Part shown: piece by piece, positions 22,340 to 34,368 of the stretch
Layout: each line of letters opens with the position of its first letter
Numbering within the stretch: the stretch's first letter is position 1
Source of the DNA: Combretum micranthum
Taxonomy: Eukaryota > Streptophyta > Magnoliopsida > Myrtales > Combretaceae
Assembly (NCBI GenBank): GCA_024138025.1
Contig: JAMXBD010002791.1
Location: 1 to 64,000, forward strand
Reading direction: 5' to 3'
DNA: 64,000 bases
Notes under the pieces: generated by a model
What the model saw: only the letters and a program-made list of their open reading frames with translations
Databases searched by the model: none
Told to the model about the DNA's origin: nothing
Made by a program: the position numbers and the translations under genes

Positions 22340-23439
22340 AGATGGATCAAACTTGAATGGACGGTTATTGAATCGGTTTTCATGTTCATTCTTTTGGAAT
22401 TTTGATCATCGGCAACATCCTGTTGACCTTTGTACTTTAGTCATCCAGGCTGAGAGGCTACTTCTACATGTAACTGGTGGTGCTTTATGTGCTCAAGTTG
22501 AAAATTTATTATAAACATAATATCTCTTCATGCACAGCAAAATCGCCTTATACACCTGATGATCTGACTAGGTTTAACAGTGAGAGCAAAGTGCCATTAT
22601 GGCAGTAATACTTTGTAAGGCATCAGGGAAGTCACTGGCAATCTTGTGACAACTTGTAACAGTTACAGAGAAACAAGTGGGAAATACTGATAAATGTAGA
22701 AGAAAACCACAAAGATCAAAGGGGTCAAAACCCTTTCACCTCAAAAATAACTCTCCTTCTTTAAGATTTCTTGGAGTTTTGCCGCCTCCAAGAGGGTTTT
22801 TACTTCAGATTCTTGTTCGTCTGTTTTGGAAACAGATAAAAACTAACATAGATTAGTATTAAAACGAGAATAAAGAGAGAGACAAAAGTAAGAAAGAATT
22901 TAGGGTGCCTTAGAGATAGAGAGACAGAACCTTTGAGATTGAAATATTATATGGTTGGTGCAGTTACCGGGCGTACATTGTTTTAAGGACACCGATTATC
23001 ATCCGAGAAAATTCTTATTTATGCTATGGAAATTCGTTTGAGCTCATCATAATTTGAAGAATTCAAGTCCTTCTACAGTGGCAGGAGCATAATGATTACA
23101 TTATGATTATCAATCACAATTTTAAGGTTTGCGTAGGGATTAAAACCTATGTTATGCAGAGAGTACGAACAATTAAACCCAGTATGCAATCAGTACGGGT
23201 AATAGGATGCGAGAAGCCAAGTGTGCTAATCACTTTTATATGTGTAAGGGTGAATGCCATCATCGATGTTTGCACTGGTTTAAGCTAAAAACTCAGATTG
23301 ACTTTATTAATATTCAACAATCAACGTTGGTGTGATGTTTGTGTCTAGATGTGGTTAGTTGATTGTAAGTAATGATCTTGCTAATGCATCACTTGGTATG
23401 TTAATCTCCCTTCAGCGTCAGTTGATTCATGGGGACTAT
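22340..23439. other. Downstream flank of the lumenal-protein gene, no gene recognised
   Basis: The first 200-300 bases are probably 3' UTR; an ATTTATTATAAACATAATA stretch near 22503 could serve as a poly(A) signal region. The rest has short open frames only. Confidence 0.45.
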
Positions 23440-24110
23440 GCAAGCTTTTCAAGTGAAGTTCTTTTCTACTCAAGAGTGAGTCACCATCACTGACATGAAA
23501 AAAATACATCAGAAGCTAAAGGAAGATCTTATGGATTACATAAAGTGTTTCAAAGAGCGCTCCTTAGATATTTAAGATGTTTGTGATGTGAAGGAATTGG
23601 TGAAAATCTATACATAGGGGATGTTCATCGAGTATGTTGTCCACTCAGAGAACCTTAATGCACTCATTGAGAATGTGCAAAGAACTAATAACTCTATTGC
23701 AAGAAACAGGAGGATGGTAGCAGGTTTGAAAAATGAGTTATATTTGTTAGCTTAGCACAATTTGAAGGCCCTAAGGAGGGTAAGAAGACGAGACAACAAA
23801 CCAAAGGACCCTACACTAGTCCTCTCATTCCTATGTCCCATGAGAAAGGTGCATGCGATACTTAATCAGTAGTTTCAGTACGAGAATATCATACTCCTAA
23901 GAGTTGCACGTTCACCTACCATAGAGGGACAGAGCAATCCAAGTTTTGCAAATTCCATAGAACTATTAGTCACTCTACTAAGGATTGTTGGAGCCTCAAA
24001 AAGATATTCAATGACTGAGTACAAAATGGTGAGCTTATCATCTATGGTGATATAAGAAACAAACCCACTTCCTACACATAATACTAAACATGGCATCTAA
24101 ATGCTACTAC
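23440..24110 (+). pseudogene. Isolated gypsy gag relic
   Basis: Across stops and shifts it reads as a plant gypsy Gag. Near 23515-23560 is a KLKEDLMDYIKCFKER-type segment, like the coiled middle of Gag. At 23938-24018 SKFCKFHRTISHSTKDCW is followed by LKKIFND, the C-x2-H zinc-knuckle variant (FCxFHxxxGHxTxxCxxLK in relatives) common in Tat-lineage Gag. No LTR, protease or RT is attached, so it is an orphan fragment. Confidence 0.55.
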
Positions 24111-24959
24111 ACATGATTTTGCAAAATGAGAACAATTGACATGCAACCAACTAAGGATATGAAGATAAAGGCAAAGAACTTGGAAGCAAAACAAGGGGAG
24201 ATGTTAGTGAATATATAGGACATTCTGATATCATAATGCTCTCGCCACTTTTCCTATATATATTTATTTTCCTTTTTACCTAAAAGTAAAGAGATAAATG
24301 CCTTTTTATTCTATTAATAAAAATAATTTTTTTTTTACCCCATTATGGTTATCATCTTATGAAAAATTAATGTGTTCATTTACCATTCCCATGCTACTAT
24401 ACCACACCTATGTTGCGTGGAAAGTAATGCATCAAGTAATAAATGGTTAAGTATTGAGAAAATTCCCACTTAATCTAGTAATGCAAACATTAAAGTATCA
24501 AGCCTCCATAATATATAATACTATTGTTGCTTAAACGCAATCGATTAATTTAAGCATTTATGACATCATTATTGACTAATAAGTGCTTTGACTTCTAGGC
24601 GTATGATAATAAATTAATCTTGCTTATGGCAAACTAGTACGAGCAATGTCTCCTAGGTGCATTATAAGCCACTCCAAATGAGAATGAACACAATCTTCTT
24701 AGGTGGGTGACAAATTTTCATTATTTTACTACTCCATTGATGGGACGTTTGCAATCTAAGCTTTTTTAGTCACTCATGTTAGGTGGTCAAGTAATAAGAA
24801 ATACCCTTTTTGATTAACAAAATAAGTATTCTTGATCTTAGGCAATGAATGACACTATCACTACTTAAGCATAATTGAATGCTTTTATAGAAGAGATTAT
24901 TTAAATCTTATCGCTACCAAGTAAGGGTCTTGCTCCAATTTATTAGATCATAAAGTCTC
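24111..24959. other. No gene recognised
   Basis: AT-rich non-coding DNA. It may be part of the same retroelement derivative as the gag relic and the tandem array that flank it, but no boundary is visible. Confidence 0.4.
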
Positions 24960-25260
24960 AATTTTATGAAAGTTTCACAAGAGGCTCCTTGGATCATCGA
25001 GTGTAAGAAAGCCTCTTAATTAAAAATGTTTCACAAGAGGTTGCTTAGATTGATGATTATAGGCAAGCCTCATGCCTACGTAATATTCTACAAGAGGTTC
25101 TTTAGATCATTGATTCTGACTCACGTATATGAAAGTTTTATAAGAGGTCCCCTAGATCATTGAGTCTAAGGAAGCTCCATACTCACGAAAGTTTTACAAG
25201 AGGTCCCTTAGATTACTAAAGTAAACCTCATGGTTACAGAAGTTCTACAATCATGTTGTT
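24960..25260. repeat. Degenerate tandem array, 50-57 bp unit, five to six copies
   Basis: The word (C/T)AAGAGG recurs at 24978, 25034, 25091, 25141 and 25197, with a fainter sixth unit near 25247. It is usually preceded by GAAAGTTTTA and followed by TCC(C/T)TTAGATCATTGA. Confidence 0.75.
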
Positions 25261-26188
25261 TTATACTAATGTGACTAGGTTGAGCTTTACTCCAAAATGC
25301 ATTGATATTGCTACAAAGGTGTGAGATGAAAACAATCTTATCACCCATACTAAGATAATATCGATACTTAATTGAAAAGCACATGAAGTCTTAAATCTTT
25401 ACTAGCCATGGCATTTAAGGCTTAGGCATAGCTACATGCCATCAAACATCACTTAGAATTTATATATACCAAATAGTGAAATGATCCCCTTGGTAAATTC
25501 ATACTGTCAAGTAGTGGATGTAATCCTCTTCACACAAGTGTTATCAAGCGAAGGCAATACTAATATTAGAACCTTTATACTTTGACCCTAGGAGATGAAC
25601 GTCGCTATCACTATGCACCATACTTTATTGATGAGAGTTATGCTCTAATGTCAATGGAAACTCTTTAGGAGGTCTCCGCTTTCACTAAAACTTTTCATGT
25701 TAACATGCTTAGCTTGAAGAGCGATATAATCAATCATTAAATAGCTAATAAATAGCAAATTGTATTGAAGTCAAGATGACATGCTCCTCCTAAAGCACTT
25801 TAGTTTTCTCAAAGATAAAACAGTTGTGAGAGATAATAACTAAGGAATGAAAGTTTGCAATGAGTGAAGTATTTTAAAATATGACATAATGCTTCATCAG
25901 CCTATGATATAAATGGTTGAATATAATGATGCATCAATATAGGCAACCTTACTACAATTTTTTGAAAGCTCAATATCAATTTCTAGGCTCAAGAAATTGT
26001 TAAAGTTTTTTATGTTTTCACTATGCCACTAGGAGAGTGTAGAGAAGTAATCCCTTATGACTCATCAAGATCTTGACCCCTATGGGGTAAAATATACGTG
26101 CAAACCTTCAATTGTGTAATGCCTTATTTACTTTGTATCCTCAATGTTTTTGTCAAAAGTTATAGTGACAACTACATATTATTATTAT
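25261..26188. other. No gene recognised
   Basis: AT-rich non-coding DNA up to the copia LTR. Confidence 0.45.
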
Positions 26189-26369
26189 TGTTGATCGACA
26201 ACCTTTGTTTTAGGAAAGTTTTCTATATTGTATAATAATTATTAGAATTTATTGGGAACATTTATTAGGAGATCTTTTTTCCTCAAATAACTCAATGAGC
26301 CTTGTATATATATTCCACTTACATATGAATGAAAATAATAATAAGAAAATCATTTTATAAATTTTGTCA
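26189..26369 (+). repeat. Copia 5' LTR, 181 bp
   Basis: Starts TGTTGATCGACAACC and ends TTTTGTCA. It matches the reverse complement of 32168-32376, which has a further 28 or so bases near its start, so this copy carries a deletion. Confidence 0.88.
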
Positions 26370-26382
26370 TGGTATGAAAGCC
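26370..26382 (+). other. Copia primer-binding site
   Basis: TGGTATGAAAGCC differs by one base from TGGTATCAGAGCC-type sites complementary to initiator tRNA-Met, and directly follows the LTR. Confidence 0.85.
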
Positions 26383-26809
26383 CTAGGTAGCTGTTTTTTT
26401 TTCTAAGTTTCAATTGTTTCTCTAGCCTTCATCGTCATTACTATTCTTATCCAGCCTTCACTACTGTTGCTATTTTTTTATGACCCTCATTGTTGTTATT
26501 GTTCTTATTCTTGCCTCTTTGAACTTATTGCCATTTTTTTCAGTTATTTCTCTATGAAATAGTGGGAATCATATTTAAAATCAAAGCCACCAATCCTTCC
26601 CAACCAATTAAATCGATTGGAGAGATTAACCCTAACCAATCAAACCAGGCTGAGATAGAGAAGCTTCGGAAATTGTTGGGGTCTTTTGAAAAGCCTAGTG
26701 ACTCTTGTTCATTAGCACTCTCTGGTAAGTCCTTTCTCATTGATTACATCCTTTGAATCAATTTATACAAGATGATTGGACTGTTGACTCAGGAGCAATA
26801 GGCCACATG
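26383..26809 (+). pseudogene. Copia gag C-terminus and protease start
   Basis: Most of gag is deleted. About 26540-26755 reads NPNQSNQAEIEKLRKLLGSF and SGSCSLALSG-like residues. 26770-26809 reads DDWTVDSGAIGHM, the copia protease active-site motif DSGA. The reading resumes with TSSSVYFITYSPCPSNRKI at 30597 after removal of the inserted LTR. Confidence 0.75.
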
Positions 26810-27504
26810 TGTAAACCCTTGAATCTCATGCTAAGTTTATACTTAAACCCTAGAATTAGAGGTCAACCAAAAACAGTAAAAGTTAACAAAGACTACAAAA
26901 AACCCTAATGTTTAGATGCGCTAATCCCGCATTCTTAAATTCTAAGCGACGGAATTGAGATTATTATGGATTATAGTTCGTAATAATATAGGGGAGCCTA
27001 AAAAGGTCAAATTCGTCAAATTTTAATTTGTTTCGAACCCGAACAGGATCAATTTTTAAAGAGCATGTCCCGGGACTTAAAATACTAAAATTATTCTGAT
27101 AACACCATTAGATTCGTAATAATACAAGGATTTCAAAAATATCAGTTTTATCATTTTTTCGATAGCTAAAAATATCAGATATCGCATTTATACACGTATT
27201 TTCTTTACTACTAGTAGTTTATTAGTCTTGTTTATTATTTATTGTCCTATTCTACTGTTCATTACGATTCATATATCTCTACTTTTTCTTACTACCTATA
27301 CACCTATTTGTTACTTTTTTCTTTTCCAATACAACTTCACACCTCTCATATCTCACATATTAATCACTTTTCATTAATAAAAATAGAAAAAATAAAATTC
27401 ACTCTTTCTCTTTCTCTCTCATAGGCGCTGGTTCTTCCCCCCCCTCTTTCTCTATTTATTTTTTTAAATTTATTTTATTACATCTAATTTCCTTCGACAA
27501 AATT

Positions 27505-27514
27505 CTATAAATAT
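27505..27514 (+). promoter_or_regulatory. TATA box of the solo LTR
   Basis: CTATAAATAT in a C/T-rich context, about 700 bases from the LTR start. Confidence 0.55.
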
Positions 27515-27680
27515 CCCATCTCCCTCCATTTCTTTCACACATTTCTTTCACACATTTCTTTCACATACCAAAACTCTCCCAAAATCACTCCACAAAAATC
27601 ATCTCCACAAATTTCTCTTTAGCACTTTTCCTTCTTCTTCTAACCAATAGATAATTCTCTTAAACCTTCTTCATATTCAT

Positions 27681-27958
27681 GTAACTTAGTATGAGCTTAG
27701 TGTATATTTTTTAAAAACCCGTAAGTGGTTAAGAAAGCAACAATAGGTTCATATTTTGTTTTTGTTCATAATACATTCTTATATTTTTAGATTGTTAATA
27801 GATTATTTCTTATGTTTATATAACTTAGCATGACCATAGTGTGCGTTTTCTAAAGACCCATAGAGATTAAGAAAGCAACATTATGTTCATGTTTTGTTCT
27901 TATTTATACATTATGTTTTATTACTATGTTTTTACTATTATGCTCTTATTATTGATAT
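27681..27958. repeat. 139-bp tandem duplication inside the solo LTR
   Basis: TAACTTAG(T/C)ATGA begins at 27682 and again at 27821. Both are followed by GTTAAGAAAGCAACA-type and GTTCAT(A/G)TTTTGTT blocks. Confidence 0.7.
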
Positions 27959-29670
27959 TATTATGCTTTTTCTTTCTTTCTTTTTCTTTTTCTTTTTCTT
28001 TTTGGGGATTAGTCTATTCTTAGTCCTGGGTTGCCTTGATAAAGCTAAGACTCCCAATACTTGACTATATTATTATGCTTATATTACTTCTTTATATATA
28101 TCTTTGTCTTATTATGTGATATTATTCTCTTTCTCATGACTACATATTCATAAACATGCATGAACATGTTGATATTGTCTCAACAAAAATAAAAAAGAAG
28201 CTTTCTTAAATGAGAAAAATAAAAACTCTCTTTAAAGATGAATTTTTGTCACTTAAGAAATGATTTTTTTCATAAAAGCTTAAATTTTTATCTTAACAAA
28301 TCTTTTTCAAAATTTAGATAAGTCCATCACAAGTTTTTGGTAATAAGAGTACAATAGATTTCATTAAAGAAATAATAAAGTAGGTTTATCACACACACTC
28401 TTTTCAAACTAATAAAATAAAAAAAGTTTCCTTAAATCTCAATATTGCTAATTCCTTTGTTGACAAAGGTTTTTTCTTAACTTATTTGTGAGGTTCTCAC
28501 CAACACTGTAAAACACTAAGGACTAGACATGTTTTACAAAATCAACAAAAGTTAACCTTCTAGAGACAAATCTTACTTACGAAATAACATTAGTAAATAA
28601 TTTAAAAGATCATTATTATTTAAAGTGGACCTAAATTTGGAAAAATCAAGAACACAAACATGACAAGTAATTATTTTAACGAATTTTAGTCACTACCAAG
28701 AAATATTTAGAGAAACTTCACTTTTCAACCACTAGAAATAAAATCGGTAGAAATCTTAAAGAGGCTAAATTTATTTTTAGAAAAATTAATTTATTCTCAA
28801 AAGGTTTAGAAATTAAGTTAAAAGAAGGAAACACTCACTTATAATATTTCAAGAAAAATTTCCAACAAACTAAAGTGAATTTTCAAGTCTTAACTTTTTC
28901 CAACTTTTAAGACACATTGCTTTACAAAAATCATTGAAGAGACAACATCACTAAAATCATGTATACGATATGAGATATATATATATATATATATGTATGC
29001 ATTCAGAAGGTTTTTCAAATGTACAAAAATCTGTATTTTTGTACAAGGATTTTTTGATGGAGAAAAGTTTGAAAAATTGTGTTTTGAAAGCTAGGATTTT
29101 CGTGGTGATTTTGTACCTCGCTGTTTGGGACCCAAACAAATTTTTATGACAAAAATAATCTTAGAAATGGATAGAACTTTTTGAATAGGTAGAAAACGGT
29201 ATATAATATGCAAAATTCCGAGTTAAAATGAGCAAGTTATGGCTATTTTAAATTGGAATTTCCACCAATACGAATTCTACTGTAGCTAAAAGATAGAATT
29301 AGAAAATTTGATTAGAAATTCCATGGAATACTTATTTTGGGTATTTTCTTTATTTTGGAAATGAAGAGGAGGACGTTTACCATCTTGAAGATTATTTTGA
29401 TTAAGGAAGTATCATCAAGTCACAGCCGAGTGAGTTTACTTCCCTTATTTTTCATACTTATGATTATGCTTGTAGTATAGTAGCACTAGAAATAGGAAAA
29501 AGATAAAATGAAAAGTGCATGTGACTTATGATGATTGTGAAAGAACCTTAAGCATATCGAGTCATGAATTGCCTATAATGAATTGTATGTTCTACTAGCA
29601 TGGTGAAGTGTTTAAAATTGGTTGATCACTTGCAAGAAATTGAAATTAAATGGCTAGACTCTAAATAAAA

Positions 29671-29786
29671 TTAGATGCATACACTTTAAGAATTGAATCC
29701 CATTGCATTCATTTTTATACAATTGGTATTAGATGCATACACTTTAAGAATTGAATCCCATTGCATTCGCCGCTATACAATTATTG
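29671..29786. repeat. 58-bp tandem duplication inside the solo LTR
   Basis: TTAGATGCATACACTTTAAG starts at 29671 and again at 29729. Most of each 58-base unit is identical. Confidence 0.85.
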
Positions 29787-30596
29787 GGATAAGGGTATGA
29801 TAGTGGTCGTTGGCATAACCAGTAGTATCTACATGTGGCGAGTAGGAGCTGGTAAGATCTATACAAATTGATGGCAAGTGGGAGCCGGTAAGATTTACAT
29901 GTTTTTAATGGTGAACAGTAGCCGGTAAGAACTATAAAAATTGTTTTGTCAAAATTGTTGGCTGTAATATACTTAACCCCGAACAAAGAGCGCAAATTCA
30001 TTCAACATATGATTTTCGAAAAACCATATGTTTTGTATGCTTACGTGTTTGTTGCATTTCACTTGCTTGTATAATAACTTGGTTGATATCCTTGTTTCGA
30101 GTATGTTCATCAGGAATATTTTCACTAAGCTCATAAAGCGTACACCCCTATAGATTTTTGTACACGCAAGACCATTTGCTTTTATATCTAAGGTCTCTAC
30201 TTATTCGTGTAAGTCATCTTTTTGGGAGCTTTTGAGGAAAATATACTCGAAGACTTAGAATAGACTTCCTCTAAAATCTTTTGGTGATAGTATTTAAGTT
30301 TTTTTTGTAAAGACTTAATAATTTCTATATGATCCTTGGAGATTAGTGGGGAATGCCCCTAAGACTTGTGTAATGAACTCTTAATTGTTATTGTGGGTTA
30401 ACTTTATTCCTAGATTTTTGTTTGTTCATTATTACTTGCTTAAACCACACTTTTCAATGGCGTCTCCTATTACCGTGTTGTACGTTTTACATGTAATATT
30501 GAGACTTTTGTGTGATTAAGGTAGTCATTCTTAAGTTTTGATATTGTATGTGGTAGACTACCACGTTTAGGATATCCTTCAGGGCGTTACAACATG

Positions 30597-32160
30597 ACAT
30601 CTTCATCGGTCTACTTTATAACCTATTCACCTTGTCCTAGCAATAGGAAAATTGTTGTTGCTAATGGCTCAGTCACCACAGTGGCCGGTGTTAGACATGT
30701 TTAGTTGAGCCCAACCTTATTGCTAAAGGATGCACTTCATGTTCTGAAATTGTTTACTAGTCTCTTGTCTATTCATAAATTAAACCATGATTTGAATTGT
30801 AATATCTTACTTTATCCCTCTCATTGTGAATTTCAAGATCAAGTTTCACAAAAGAGGATTGGAGTTGCTAAGGAAAAAAAGGGTCTCTACTATCTTGATG
30901 CATCAACCATACACACTCCAATTGTCAAACATGTCTCCTCAAAGTCTTGTTTTTCTACTTCAAATAGTGGTGTCATTTGGCGTCAACATTTTTGTTACGA
31001 TCATCCTTCATTTACTATTTTAAAGATAATGTTCCCTTCTTTGTTTGAGAATATTAATGTTGAAGACCTTCATTGTGACATATGTGAATTTGCCAAACAT
31101 AAAAGGGTCTCTTTTCCAATAAGTAATAATAGAAGTTTTTTTCCTTTTATTTAATTCACTCTGATATATGGGGACCATCTAGAATTCCCAATGTTACAAG
31201 AGCTCAGCGGTTTGTTTCTTTCATAGACGATTATACTAGAGTCTCATGGATTTTTCTTCTTAAACATAAACCCGATTTGACCACTATACTTCCAAACTTC
31301 ATTCCCATGTTACATAATTAATTTGATGTCAAAATAAAAAGATTCAAATCCGATAATGCCATGGATTATTTCAACCAAGCCCTTTCACCATATTTCCTGC
31401 AAGAAGGGATAATTCATGAGTCATCCTGTGTAGATACTCCCCAACATAATGGGGTAGCTGAAAGGAAGAATGGTCACTTACTCATCATAACACGTGCTTT
31501 GCTCTTCCAAAACCATGTTCCAAATCATATTGGGGTGAAGCCATTCTTACTGTAGCACACATTATAAACCACCTACTCTCTAGAACCTTAGGAAATAAAA
31601 CACTACTACAACTTCTCTCTTAGTTTTATCCTAATATCCGAATCACAAATAATCTCAGTCCTTGTGTTTTTGGTTATCTAGCCTTTGTTCATCTATCTAG
31701 TAATAACAAAAGTAAACTTGATTTACGAGAGCAATCAAGTATGTATTTGTAAGGTATTCTCTAACACAAAAGAGCTACAAGTGTTATCACCTACTTACAC
31801 AGAATTTTATATCTCTATGGATTTCACTTTTTAGGAGGGTCAATCTTTTTTTCCTTAGCCTTATCTTTAGGGGGGGTCTGGCTCTATTAGGGAAGATAAG
31901 GAAGAAGATCCTGTTTTTCTTGATCTACCCATCTCATAACCTCCTTTGTCTTGGTCCAGGTCACCTCTACAGGAGGAAATACCCCTACAGCCTGAACCTG
32001 AATTGTCAGAATTATCCCTACAAGAACCAGACCTTGTGTAAGTCCAAAACTCAAAATCCACTTTTGAAAATGAGGTTTACATAGATTCAATTCCCTCATT
32101 TATTCCATTTAATTCTAACTTACCTATTGCCGTGCGAAAAGGGACACGAGAGTGCACTAA
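30597..32160 (+). pseudogene. Copia protease end, GAG-pre-integrase and integrase relic
   Basis: 30705-31154 reads LHVLKLFTSLLSIHKLNHDL and IGVAKEKKGLYYLDAS, then the zinc-binding HHCC region ending LHCDICEFAKHKRVSF. The core follows after a stop: HSDIWGPSRIP (first Asp), FIDDYTRVSWIFLL, KSDNAMDYF (second Asp) and TPQHNGVAERKNGHLL (catalytic Glu). 31560-32160 is frameshifted but keeps the acidic linker (EEIPLQPEPELSELSLQEPD) that precedes RT. At least four stops separate these parts. Confidence 0.82.
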
Positions 32161-32167
32161 ACACCCA

Positions 32168-32376
32168 TGACAAAATGGCAAAATTTGTAAAATGATTTTC
32201 TTATTATTATTTTCATTCATATGTAAGTGGAATATATATACAAGACTCATTAAGTTATTTGAGGAAATAAGATCTCCTAATAAATGTTTCTAATAAATTC
32301 TAATAACTAAATAGAAAACTTTCCCAAAATAAAGGCTGTCAATCAACATTCCTAAAACAAAGGTTGTCGGTCAGCA
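32168..32376 (-). repeat. Copia 3' LTR of the minus copy, 209 bp
   Basis: On the minus strand starts TGCTGACCGACAACC and ends TTTTGTCA. The polypurine run AAGGGGGAG lies directly upstream (32377-32386). Confidence 0.87.
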
Positions 32377-32389
32377 CTCCCCCTTAGGA

Positions 32390-33248
32390 TGGTGAATAGA
32401 TATCATCAATTCCTTGATTGGATATAATCGTTGAGAAGTCATGAGCATTCAGTCTTTTTGTGGATATGATGTCCATCAATATAGTGTTAGTTGCTTCTTC
32501 ATAGACACATATGGAGTACAAATCAACTTGTTATCTAACTTCTCCTTTATATAGTGTCTATCGATCTCGATGTGCTTTGTCTTGTCATGTCGTATTAGGT
32601 TATGTGTAGTATTGATGGTTGCTTATTGTCGCAGTATAGCCTCATTGGTTCCTCCCACTTTACCTTAAGGTCTTCAAGGATGATCTTTAACCATGATAGC
32701 TTAGAAACGCCTTGAGCCATAGCCCTAAATTCCGCTTCTGCACTTGACCAAGCTATCACATCTTGTTTTTTACTCCTCTACGTAACCACATTACCTCCTA
32801 AGATAGTGTAGTAAGTTGTTGTAGAACGTTGATCAACTAGAGATCCTGTATAGTCTGCATCTGTGTATGTTTCAAGAATTAGCCCTTTACCTTTCTTGAA
32901 TAAAATTCCCTTTCTCATATTAGCTTTCGAGTTGTGGAGTATCCGATCTATAGCTTGTAGATGAGCTTCCTTAGGGTTGTGCATGAACTGACTTACTATG
33001 CTCACAGCATAGGCAATGTCTGGCCAAGTGTATGTCAAGTATATTAGGTTCCCAACCAATTTTTGGAACCTTTCCTTATCTACAGCCTTATCATCCTTTA
33101 CCTCTCCAAGTTTGTGATTGGGTTGAATTAGAGTCAAAGTAGGTTTGCAAGCTAATTTGCCAGTTTCATTCAAGAGGTCAACCATATACTTCTGGTGAGA
33201 AATGAAGATACCTTTTTGAGATCTAGCTACTTCTACCCAAAGAAAGTA
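32390..33248 (-). pseudogene. Copia RT C-terminus and RNase H relic
   Basis: 33269-32778 is open and reads KLKYFLWVEVARSQKGIFIS, YMVDLLNETGKLACKPT, VGNLIYLTYTWPDIAYAVS and YTDADYTGSLVDQRST (RNase H Asp). After a stop it continues as KQDVIAWSSAEAEFRAMAQG and LYCDNKQ. Order and spacing match copia Pol. The tail to the polypurine tract is interrupted by stops. Confidence 0.85.
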
Positions 33249-33256
33249 TTTCAACT

Positions 33257-34360
33257 TAGGAGTGTTCACGGTTCGGTTAACCGGTATGTGGCTCTATTTT
33301 TTGAACCTAACCGTAATGATCGGTTTTTTAATATATTGATTCTAAACTGATCCATTATAAACAGTTAACCGTTAAAACAGTTAACTGTTTTTTCAGTTAA
33401 TTTTTTTGGTTTTTGATTTTTAATCATTTAACAAAATGGTTATGCAAAATTTGCAATTAACTATTTTTCAATATTTTCGTAAAAAAAATTAGAGCATTCT
33501 TTTTATAATATATTAAAAACTATAAATTAAAATATAAGATATGTGAAAAGTTGTCAAAATATATCGTGCCATCAAAATAATCATTATATAAGCTTCAATC
33601 CACTGACAAAACTATTAATTCATTGGACCATTTCCTTTTTGAATGGTAACAAATGACAGAAGAGTGTTAAAAAAAATGTCTATCGGATCAATAGATAGAA
33701 ATAGTACAAAACTATAAGACAGATAAGATAAATTGCTTGAATTTTTTTAAAATTTTTATAAATTTTAAGACCTTTGATCTTTTTCAAAATTAATGCTAAT
33801 ATTTATGAAAAATTGATACAATTCTAAATTAAAAAAATTATGTGACAAAAGGAAAAAGAAAAGGGAAAATATGAAGTTTTTTTCTATAAATTTTAAAATG
33901 AAAGTTTTGGCCAAAAAAAAGGAAAAAAAAAAATGAAGGGGTGGTCAGCAATGGACTATTTTGTATCTTATCATTTAAACAAAATAAAGTATTACAACTT
34001 ATAACGATTACTTTTCATTTAATCCTCAAAAGATTTGAAATTAAACTCTCTCCACTTTACTTACCAATTCAAGAATCTCTTTCTCCTCTCTTGTGTTCTT
34101 ATCAACTTTGAACAATTAAGCTCAATAAAAATCTCAACCAATTAGATAATATATTATAAATTATATATATTTATGAATACAGATCAGTTAACCAAAACCA
34201 TCAGTTTTTGGTTCTATAAATCGAAACCGTAACAAAAAACTGGAAAAATTAAAAATGTTAATCCTAAATCGAAACTGATAGACCAGTTAGCTATTTTTTC
34301 ATATTGGTTTTCCGGTTTCGGTTCAGTTATCCTAAACATTTGGTTTTTTGCACACCCTTA
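33257..34360. mobile_element. Non-autonomous hAT-type element, 1,104 bp, in copia RT
   Basis: Ends are TAGGAGTGTTCACGG and GCACACCCTTA, imperfect inverted repeats of the common plant hAT MITE type. The 8-bp target duplication TTTCAACT lies at 33249-33256 and 34361-34368. (Counting the terminal T and A, the flanks match for 11 bases.) GGTTCGGTTAACCGGT just inside the left end and the ACCG/CGGT-rich right end are further inverted sequence. The interior is AT-rich with no coding domain. Confidence 0.75.
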
Positions 34361-34368
34361 TTTCAACT

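Larger units (their letters stand above)
26810..30591 (+). mobile_element. Solo long LTR (3,782 bp) inserted in the copia protease
   Basis: Starts TGTAAACCC and ends GGGCGTTACA, with inverted ends TGTAA/TTACA. It is flanked by a perfect 5-bp duplication ACATG at 26805-26809 and 30592-30596, and removing it and one duplicate restores the protease frame. A TATA box CTATAAATAT lies at 27505, followed by three 13-bp repeats of CATTTCTTTCACA. I see no internal LTR repeat, primer site or coding domain, so it is a solo LTR, probably of a long-LTR gypsy (Tekay/Del-like) family. Orientation is taken from the TATA box. Confidence 0.85.
26189..32167 (+). mobile_element. Ty1/copia element, plus copy, split by a solo LTR and truncated before RT
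   Basis: 5' LTR (26189-26369), adjacent tRNA-Met-type primer site, a gag-protease relic, then an inserted LTR (26810-30591). The protease C-terminus, GAG-pre-integrase and integrase follow to about 32160. The reading stops at LPIAVRKGTRECTKHP, the usual linker just before copia RT, and abuts the inverted LTR of a second copy. RT, RNase H and 3' LTR of this copy are missing. Confidence 0.85.

Noticed and set aside
25690..25710. Short match AAAACTTTTCATGTT to the Ogre-like 3' UTR near 52057
   Set aside because: Fifteen AT-rich bases without extended similarity on either side can be chance.
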